Below are positions 7,357 to 13,723 of a stretch of DNA of 19,359 bases, one piece after another. The stretch comes from JACPLA01 sp035291905 (lineage in GTDB: Bacteria > Bacteroidota > Ignavibacteria > UBA10030), in contig DATDRF010000063.1 of the NCBI GenBank assembly GCA_035291905.1, positions 1-19,359 on the forward strand. The letters run 5' to 3'. The position numbers and the translations under genes were made by a program. The notes under the pieces are model-generated. The model did not search any database and was not told where the DNA came from. It saw only the letters and a list, made by a program, of their open reading frames with translations. The stretch's first letter is position 1. Each line of letters starts with the position of its first letter.

Positions 7357-8363
7357 GATTTCTTCCTGAGGGTCATAAGCCAGTCGTACGTCAACTTGAT
7401 ACCGTCTTTCAACGGAGTTATGGTATATCCCAATTCGCGTTCAGCCTTGGCGCAGGTATAGGCCCAATCCTGCAGGAACGTTTCCACCCAGCCCGGTGTA
7501 ATCTGGGGATACATTCTCAGCCACTCCGCCCTCTTCTTTTCGAGTGATCCGTACAGCATGGCTATTGACGGGGGAAGGCTGAACTGGAAGTGTTTCTTGC
7601 CGCTTGCTTCGTCCACAAGCTCGAAAATACGCTTCAGCGATGCATTCTCGCCGCCGAGGATGTACCGCTCCCCGATCTTCCCCCGCTCCATCGCGAGGAT
7701 ATGCCCCCTCACAAGGTCGTCGACCAAGACATAATTCCCGACGTTCACTCCATTGTTGAGCAATACAGGCACCTTCCCGCGGTCGTACATGTCGATCATC
7801 AACGAAACAGAGTTCCCTTCGGTGAGTTTCCCCGGCCCGTAGACCCGTGTGGGATTGACAATGACGATGGGGTGTCCCTTCTTGACGTATTCGAGGGCCT
7901 TTCGCTCGGCAACTGCCTTGCTTTCTTCATACTCCGTGAAATACTTCGGCGTTATCCGGGGCATCGATTCGTCGCCAATGACACCGGCCGGCCTTGGCCC
8001 GAACACGACAATGGTCGACGTAAAGACAACTCGCTTGATACCTGCATCGCGTGCAGCATCAAGAACATTCGTCATGCCGTCCACATTCTGTCTGAAGAAA
8101 ACGGATGGATCACGGGACCAGTTTTTGGCGTAGGCGGCCAGATGAAACACCTGGCTGCAGCCCTCCATCCCTTTTCGCAGGGAATCCCGGTCGAGCAGAT
8201 CTCCCTGGACGAGCCGGACGCGTTCATGCATCAGGCCCTCCCTGTTGCTGGCGGCGCGTGAAAGGGCATGCACGGAATGTCCCTTCGCAAGAAGGGCATT
8301 GACGAGCTTCGTGCCGATAAACCCTGTGGCGCCGGTGACGAAGATGGTGTTGGTGTCAGTCAT
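7353..8363 (-). CDS. NAD(P)-dependent epimerase/dehydratase (extended SDR)
   Basis: A 336-residue cytoplasmic oxidoreductase of the extended short-chain dehydrogenase/reductase family. The Rossmann nucleotide-binding motif GATGFIG is at residues 11-17, the central FTSTIVVFG strand near 114-122 supplies the catalytic Ser/Thr, and the active-site Tyr-x3-Lys is YEESK (Tyr145, Lys149). NPTRVYGPG and the VDDLVRGHILAMERGKIGERYILGGEN block resemble dihydroflavonol-4-reductase/HpnA-like members, which act on sugars, sterols or lipid intermediates. The ATG at 8363 is preferred over an upstream in-frame start at 8408 because it places the Rossmann fold at the N-terminus and overlaps the preceding stop codon as ATGA (8360-8363). 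No separate Shine-Dalgarno is visible, which suits translational coupling. The substrate is unknown. Confidence 0.9.
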   Translation of the reverse strand: MTDTNTIFVTGATGFIGTKLVNALLAKGHSVHALSRAASNREGLMHERVRLVQGDLLDRDSLRKGMEGCSQVFHLAAYAKNWSRDPSVFFRQNVDGMTNVLDAARDAGIKRVVFTSTIVVFGPRPAGVIGDESMPRITPKYFTEYEESKAVAERKALEYVKKGHPIVIVNPTRVYGPGKLTEGNSVSLMIDMYDRGKVPVLLNNGVNVGNYVLVDDLVRGHILAMERGKIGERYILGGENASLKRIFELVDEASGKKHFQFSLPPSIAMLYGSLEKKRAEWLRMYPQITPGWVETFLQDWAYTCAKAERELGYTITPLKDGIKLTYDWLMTLRKKS

Positions 8364-9175
8364 CGCTTTTGAGGAACACGCGGGGGAATCCAGTACGGTC
8401 GTGACCATTCTTCCAGTTCAACCGTCACCGTCCCCAGTGAAATACTCATTTCGGCTTTGATCGGGATCGATGCATAATCGTTGCTGAACCAACCCCGGAA
8501 GTCGCCCGAAAACCCTCCGAAGGTCTTCCCCTCAAAATTCGCCTTTCCAAACAATTCCCTGGTGTCAATCTCCTCGTCAACAGCTCCGATCTCTACCCCC
8601 GTGGATTTTCCGGTGAAGCTGATGTCGGTGCTAAACATCTCCATTTCGACAAGAGTCGGAGCGGAGTAACGGACATTGGTGTGGGCCATTGTTCGCGCAT
8701 AAAAGAAGAGCGAAGCTCCGTCAAAGAACCGGTCGATGGAGTCTCCCACCAGGCTTTTTACAAGAGTGTCGACAGGCATCCGCCGCTGTTCCATGACAAC
8801 ACGTCTGAGGGAATCGAAGTACGTGTATGTGGTCACGAGTGTGTCGTCGCCATCCTTTTCCTTTCCCAGAAACGAGACGCACCGCAGCGGATGCAATCCC
8901 ACAATTCCCTCATAGATACTGTGAATGCTGATGAAGAAGATATCCGGATTCGAATCGAGCTTCAGAAGCACCTTGAATTTTGCCGGGTCGCCCGGAATCG
9001 TGTCGGTTGTGACTGTTATCGTTCCGAGACGGAAGAACAGCCATTTAACCCTGTACTGGAGCCTTTCGCCCGCATGGAATGCGCCAAGGTTGGGCTGGGG
9101 TTCCTGCTGTGCATACCCAGGATTGCTTGCAGTGAACAAAGCAAGGGAGTACAAAAGCGTGAAAAGATGCCGCAT
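8360..9175 (-). CDS. DUF3108 domain-containing exported protein
   Basis: A 271-residue protein with a signal peptide (MRHLFTLLYSLALFTASNPGYAQ, likely cut after YAQ). The mature part contains FHAGERLQYRVKWLFFRLGTITV, which matches the opening of DUF3108 proteins: they begin with a GE-L-Y-V-W-F-G pattern and are predicted to be beta-rich and periplasmic. No enzymatic motif is visible and no function is established to my knowledge. I chose the ATG at 9175 because it begins the signal peptide and follows AGAGGAA about 10 bases upstream; the frame is open a further 72 codons, but that stretch is repeat-rich intergenic DNA. It is the first gene of the left-hand minus-strand group and its stop overlaps the epimerase start by 4 bases. 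Confidence 0.88.
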   Translation of the reverse strand: MRHLFTLLYSLALFTASNPGYAQQEPQPNLGAFHAGERLQYRVKWLFFRLGTITVTTDTIPGDPAKFKVLLKLDSNPDIFFISIHSIYEGIVGLHPLRCVSFLGKEKDGDDTLVTTYTYFDSLRRVVMEQRRMPVDTLVKSLVGDSIDRFFDGASLFFYARTMAHTNVRYSAPTLVEMEMFSTDISFTGKSTGVEIGAVDEEIDTRELFGKANFEGKTFGGFSGDFRGWFSNDYASIPIKAEMSISLGTVTVELEEWSRPYWIPPRVPQKR

Positions 9176-9235
9176 CCGACCGGCGTTCCTCTTGCTTTGA
9201 CGCAGTATGCGTTTGGGAGGATTCAAAACAGCAGA

Positions 9236-9242
9236 CAAGATA
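9236..9242 (-). promoter_or_regulatory. Possible -10 element of the DUF3108-led operon (TATCTTG)
   Basis: On the minus strand TATCTTG lies in TTTTGCCTATCTTGTCTGC, 60 bases before the ATG at 9175, downstream of a T-rich stretch. The heptamer is the same as that before argH and the DUF4139 gene. No convincing -35 box is present. It is placed sensibly because the 254-base gap at 9176-9429 is the first sizeable break after the VPS10 operon. Confidence 0.3.
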
Positions 9243-9359
9243 GGCAAAATTGCGAAAAAACTCCATGGGAATTGCCCCGCCTCGACTGATGGTTCGACTT
9301 CTCGACGAGCTCGGAGCTCACCATAAAGACGTCTTCGGCGGGCAGGCGAGTGCGATTTT

Positions 9360-9381
9360 TCCCGAAGGGATCCCTTCGGGA
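9360..9381. repeat. Perfect 22-base palindrome in the intergenic gap
   Basis: TCCCGAAGGGA is followed immediately by its exact reverse complement, with GGATCC at the centre, and TTTTT stands just before it on the plus strand. It can fold as a hairpin or extrude as a cruciform, and one half alone contains a C(TTCG)G tetraloop context. It lies after the VPS10 gene and before the DUF3108 gene. On the minus-strand transcript it is followed by A residues rather than a U-run, so a standard intrinsic terminator is unlikely. Its form suggests a dispersed palindromic repeat or a protein-binding site. Confidence 0.8.
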
Positions 9382-9406
9382 CGATTTCCAATGGGCTTTG
9401 CTAAAT

Positions 9407-9429
9407 CGACAATCGGCGAACGACAATCG
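9407..9429. repeat. CGACAATCG direct repeat abutting a stop codon
   Basis: CGACAATCG occurs at 9407-9415 and 9421-9429, a 14-base period, ending one base before the TGA stop of the VPS10 gene (complement of 9430-9432). In the gene's own direction the sequence runs ACATTGACGATTGTCG, so the stop codon is part of an ACATTGA word, as the DNA just after the argH stop also is. The role is unknown. Confidence 0.55.
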
Positions 9430-12400
9430 TCAATGTTGTTTCGGCTTCAGAATGACGGCAGGGATTTCCTGTTCCTTGACGGTTTGATTGAATGCCGGAA
9501 GATCCTTCTGAAATATCTCCCGGTACTTCACAAGCTGAGTTTCCAGTTGTGCTGAGAGTGTTTCGAAGACGTCATATGATTGCTTCGTGGGCTTTCCGTC
9601 ACCGCTCGCCACCACACCGGTCAATGCGGCAAGTTTGTTATTGAGCTTGATGGGATAGTTCAGTGCGTCCTGACTGCTCTTGATTCTTGTTTGAATAATC
9701 TCTTCTTCGATGGGAGTGATCTTCTCGTTGAGTCTCTTTACAGCGTCAGTGATTCCCTTTTCATTCGGCTGTCCCTTTATCCGCTTTGCCAAGTCGTCGA
9801 TCTGCTTGCGAATCTCTCGAATGATATTGACCGCTTCGTGTGCTTCGCTCACCCTATCGCGAATCTTGATGAGAAAATCGAATTGCTCGCTATAATCCGC
9901 TTTGCTGACGCGGGTGCGCGGGTCCGTTCTGATCTCAAAGGGCTGAATCAATGTATCGGCTCCGTTCGACAAACGGACGCGGTAGTTTCCCGGAACGGCC
10001 TGAGGTCCCCTGGTCGTTCCTCCCCAGAGTAATGCGCCGGGCACGGTGACAGCATCGGAATGGCGCATATCCCAAACGAATCGGTTCATGCCGGAATCGG
10101 CCGAAACACGGGATTGTCCCCCTCCACGCGGGGGTCCTTCCTGCCCTTCTGCGGGGTCGGCTTTTGAAGAAAAAGACTTTATCAAAGCGCCGGAACCATC
10201 CAGAAAATCGAGTTTTACTTCGTCCTTTGGCCTGTTTTCGAAATGGTAATAGACCACAACCCCGTTGGTCGGATTCTTGCCGATCGTCGCTCCGGGGCGG
10301 CTGAAGCTTCCACCTCCCATGCGATAAGCGGCCGTTGGAACAAACAAATGATTGCGCGCGCGTGCCACATTGTCATTGAGCTGATACAACGTTTCCAGAT
10401 CATCAAAAATCCAGAACGATCTCCCGTGCGTCGCAATAACCAGGTCGCTCTCACGCTTCTGCACCACGAGGTCGTGAATGGGAACAACCGGGAGGTTCTG
10501 CCGGAGTGTCTGCCAATTGCCTCCGTCATCAAAGGAAACGTAGACACCCCGTTCGGTGCCGCAGTACAACATCCCACGGACATTGGGATCTTCACGGACG
10601 GCGTGGACGAATTCATTCTCGGGGATTCCAGCAACAATCTTTCTCCATGACTTTCCGTAATCTTCGGTCTTGTAGATGTACGGCTTGAAATCGTCCGATT
10701 GATATCGCTTGGCAGCAAGATATGCCGTCCCTGCGTCATGGGGAGAAGCGTCAACAAGACTTATGCGCGACCAGTCGGGGAGATCTTTCGGAGTCACGTT
10801 ATGCCACGTCGTACCGGCGTCTCTTGAGATCTGCACCACGCCGTCATCCGACCCGGACCAGAGGATTCCTTTTTGAACGGGCGATTCTGCAAACGTGAAA
10901 ATTGTTCCGTAATACTCGACGCTCGTATTGTCTTTGGTGATCGGGCCGCCGCTCGAGCCGAGCTTCGATGGATCATTTCTCGTGAGGTCGGGACTGATAA
11001 TATCCCAGCTCATTCCTTCGTTCGTGCTTCGAAAAACATAGTTGGCAGTTGCATACAGGGTATTCGGGTCGTGCGGAGAAATGACAATCGGATATGTCCA
11101 CTGAAATCGATACTTCAAGTCCCCCGCTCCGGCCCCCATGGGATTCTCGGGCCATGGATTGATGGAGCGCGTGTCGTCAAGTTTCTTGTCGTATCGGGTG
11201 AGATATCCTCCATAGCTGCCGGCGTAAATAATGTTCGGGTCGGCTGGGTTGACCGCGATGTAGCCGCTCTCTCCACCTCCCACGTCCGACCAGTGAGTAC
11301 GTTCGATTCCGAAGCTTGTTGTCCTGCTGGCGATTCCGACGGTACTATTGTCCTGCTGCGCCCCGTAGACATTATAGGGGAACTGATTGTCGACCAGGAC
11401 ATGATAGAATTGAGCGGTTGCTACGTCCTCCTCCGTCCATATCCTTCCGCCGTTGTTTGTGACCGACGCGCCGCCGTCGTTGCCGCTCACCATGCGGAGA
11501 GGATCATTCGGATCGATCCACAGATCATGGTTGTCGCCGTGTTGTACGCCGATCGTTGTCAACGTCCTTCCTCCGTCGACCGACTTGAGGAATTGAACGT
11601 TCAGCACGTAGACCGTCTCCGCATTCTTCGGGTCGGCATAGACGTGAGTATAGTACCACGCGCGCTGGCGCATGCGGCGGTCATCGTTCACTCTTCGCCA
11701 TGTTGCACCACCGTCGTTCGAGCGGAACAATCCTCCGTCTTCCGCTTCGACAAGGGCCCATACGATGTCCGACTGGGCCGATGAAGCGGCAATCCCGATC
11801 CGTCCGAGCGGCCCTTTCGGGAGGCCGGAATTCTTAGAGATGTCCGTCCAAGTCTCCCCGCCGTCCGTGGACTTCCAGATGCCGCTCCCCGGTCCGCCGC
11901 TCGACATGCTCCACGGAGTACGGTGCGCCTCCCACAATGCTGCGTAGAGTACACGCGGATTCAACGGATCAAACACAATGTCAACAGCTCCCGTTCGTGT
12001 GTCTTTGTAAAGGATTTTCTTCCAGGTTGTGCCGCCGTCGGTTGATCGATAGACGCCGCGCTCGGGATTCGAACCAAATACGTGTCCGAATGCAGCAACG
12101 TAGACCAGATCGGCATTCTTTGGATGAACAATGACCTCGCTGATCGTCTGCGCTTCGCCGAGGCCGATGAACTTCCAGGTCTTCCCTGCATCCAGAGACT
12201 TGTACATCCCTTCGCCTGGCATGGTGTTCCCGCGTATACAGGCCTCTCCCGTTCCGGCATATATGACATTGGGGTCCGATTCGGCAACCGCAAGCGCTCC
12301 GATGATCCCGACCTTGAGAAACCCGTCAGAGACATTGAGCCACGTGACACCGCCGTCTTCGGTCTTCCAAATGCCCCCGCCCGTTGCTCCAAAATAGTAA

Positions 12401-12594
12401 GTCCAGGGTTGGTCTTTGTGTCCGGCGACGGCAATCGACCGGCCGCCCCGAAACGGCCCAATTTCACGCCATTGAAGCCCCCTGTAGAGGGTTGTATCGA
12501 ATTTCATTGAGCTTTTTTGCCGCGCCAATGCCGGTTCGATGGAGAAGAGTGAAGCAACGATGAGGAGAATGGGGATAGCAATCCGTAGTCGCAT
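9430..12594 (-). CDS. Large secreted sortilin/VPS10-type Asp-box beta-propeller protein
   Basis: A 1054-residue exported protein with a signal peptide (hydrophobic AIPILLIVASLFSI core, likely cut after ALA near residue 24). About ten Asp-box/BNR motifs are visible, among them KTEDGGVTW, KSLDAGKTW, RSTDGGTTW, KSTDGGETW, RSNDGGATW, ISRDAGTTW and KTEDYGKSW, implying one or two large beta-propellers over residues 40-740. WREIGPFRGGRS near the start and AAFGHVFGSNPERGVYRSTDGG are typical of bacterial proteins annotated as VPS10/sortilin-like glycosyl hydrolases. A beta-rich domain follows, then a charged helical, coiled-coil-prone tail from about residue 885. No hydrolase activity is established for these. 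AAGGAG (12602-12607) lies 7 bases before the start, which is 35 bases after the membrane-protein gene, so it belongs to the M1 operon. Confidence 0.93.
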   Translation of the reverse strand: MRLRIAIPILLIVASLFSIEPALARQKSSMKFDTTLYRGLQWREIGPFRGGRSIAVAGHKDQPWTYYFGATGGGIWKTEDGGVTWLNVSDGFLKVGIIGALAVAESDPNVIYAGTGEACIRGNTMPGEGMYKSLDAGKTWKFIGLGEAQTISEVIVHPKNADLVYVAAFGHVFGSNPERGVYRSTDGGTTWKKILYKDTRTGAVDIVFDPLNPRVLYAALWEAHRTPWSMSSGGPGSGIWKSTDGGETWTDISKNSGLPKGPLGRIGIAASSAQSDIVWALVEAEDGGLFRSNDGGATWRRVNDDRRMRQRAWYYTHVYADPKNAETVYVLNVQFLKSVDGGRTLTTIGVQHGDNHDLWIDPNDPLRMVSGNDGGASVTNNGGRIWTEEDVATAQFYHVLVDNQFPYNVYGAQQDNSTVGIASRTTSFGIERTHWSDVGGGESGYIAVNPADPNIIYAGSYGGYLTRYDKKLDDTRSINPWPENPMGAGAGDLKYRFQWTYPIVISPHDPNTLYATANYVFRSTNEGMSWDIISPDLTRNDPSKLGSSGGPITKDNTSVEYYGTIFTFAESPVQKGILWSGSDDGVVQISRDAGTTWHNVTPKDLPDWSRISLVDASPHDAGTAYLAAKRYQSDDFKPYIYKTEDYGKSWRKIVAGIPENEFVHAVREDPNVRGMLYCGTERGVYVSFDDGGNWQTLRQNLPVVPIHDLVVQKRESDLVIATHGRSFWIFDDLETLYQLNDNVARARNHLFVPTAAYRMGGGSFSRPGATIGKNPTNGVVVYYHFENRPKDEVKLDFLDGSGALIKSFSSKADPAEGQEGPPRGGGQSRVSADSGMNRFVWDMRHSDAVTVPGALLWGGTTRGPQAVPGNYRVRLSNGADTLIQPFEIRTDPRTRVSKADYSEQFDFLIKIRDRVSEAHEAVNIIREIRKQIDDLAKRIKGQPNEKGITDAVKRLNEKITPIEEEIIQTRIKSSQDALNYPIKLNNKLAALTGVVASGDGKPTKQSYDVFETLSAQLETQLVKYREIFQKDLPAFNQTVKEQEIPAVILKPKQH

Positions 12595-12629
12595 GGCGAC
12601 GCTCCTTCGTGTTGGTATGTTCGATGGGT

Positions 12630-13661
12630 CTATGCCGCGGGTTGACCGGTCGGGTGCTCCAGGGCAGCCTTGGCCTGATAGAGTTGTGTCTGAGAAGCGT
12701 AAAACGTGGCCTTAAGACACAATCTGGCAAGGACATAAAGCTGCTGGATAAGGAACACAAAGAAAATGGTCCAATACCCGGTCTGGTCAAATGCAGATTC
12801 TACGAGAGCGTACAGAACGATGAAGAGAATACCCACAAGGCTGAGAAGAATATAGAGTCCCGTTGTCGAGAAGAAATGGGCGAAGACAAATTTCACACCG
12901 GCCCACGATGCAAACAGGGCACTGATCCTGTCGTCAACGACCATTCTGATTTTCGCATAGTCGAAACAGAGAGATACGAGCCCCAAGACCAGAAGAACGA
13001 CGCCGTTCTTGATCATGTAATGGACGTAAGGGACCATTTCTGACCGCTCTTCGGCCGTCCACGACGAGATACTGCCGGTCCACCAATCGAAAATGACCTC
13101 AAAGAGAAGAACATAGACAATGAGCGAGAGCAGCGCGAGGCGGAAGAACTTGCCAAAGTATTTTGCCCCTTCCATCAGGAATTCCTGAAACGAGAGCCGG
13201 TAGCTTTTCGCATAGGTCCCGATGAATCCAGCGGCAAGGAATGTCGACGTGAGGACGTAGATGAAGCCGAGAACGGTGGTGAGGCCGAGATACTCGAGGC
13301 CGAGCCTCCACTTGAAAATCAGGTCGAAGAAGAAATTGCCGATGTTCTTAACCACTGTTCCGTTCAGGTACGATTCATAGTGTGTTAGAAACGGTGCGTA
13401 TCCGAATATCGAGTAATCGAAATATCGGACAACATCGCCCGACTGGTTCTCCTGCCTGAATGTCTGGAACCAGTTGGAATCGATCTGCTGGAGGAGTTGC
13501 TCCTCCATGACGCCGCCGCGAATGTAGCTGTTCAGCTGCAGGAGCAGGGGGACTGCAACGATGAGCGTCAGCGTGACATTGACGAGCCATGCAAAGATGA
13601 CCATCCGTTTGGTTTGACCGACCTGTTTCCATCCGATACGGAGCGCCTGGAAAATTGCCAT
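12630..13661 (-). CDS. Uncharacterised polytopic membrane protein
   Basis: I do not recognise a named family. The 343-residue product has about six hydrophobic segments, near residues 20-42, 125-150, 172-194, 218-240, 258-288 and 297-325, with a polar loop of about 80 residues after the first. A short amphipathic start, ALRIGWKQVGQTKRM, precedes the first membrane segment. No catalytic motif or transporter signature is evident. The ATG at 13661 follows AAGGG about 8 bases upstream. It lies 62 bases after the M1 peptidase gene and 35 bases before the VPS10 gene, between two envelope or extracellular protein genes and apparently co-transcribed. It might help export or anchor them, but that is a guess from position. 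The stop is TAG. Confidence 0.82.
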   Translation of the reverse strand: MAIFQALRIGWKQVGQTKRMVIFAWLVNVTLTLIVAVPLLLQLNSYIRGGVMEEQLLQQIDSNWFQTFRQENQSGDVVRYFDYSIFGYAPFLTHYESYLNGTVVKNIGNFFFDLIFKWRLGLEYLGLTTVLGFIYVLTSTFLAAGFIGTYAKSYRLSFQEFLMEGAKYFGKFFRLALLSLIVYVLLFEVIFDWWTGSISSWTAEERSEMVPYVHYMIKNGVVLLVLGLVSLCFDYAKIRMVVDDRISALFASWAGVKFVFAHFFSTTGLYILLSLVGILFIVLYALVESAFDQTGYWTIFFVFLIQQLYVLARLCLKATFYASQTQLYQAKAALEHPTGQPAA

Positions 13662-13723
13662 ACAGATACCCTTAAGTTTAATGTGCTGATGAAACAGAAT
13701 TCGTTTGGCAGTTTACGGTTTGT

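Noticed and set aside
9360..9381. Palindrome as an intrinsic terminator of the VPS10 operon
   Set aside because: In the direction of transcription the hairpin is followed by A residues, not a U-run.
10873..11784. 303-codon plus-strand frame opposite the VPS10-type gene
   Set aside because: It is the antisense of repeated Asp-box coding sequence; codon bias there produces long open complements.
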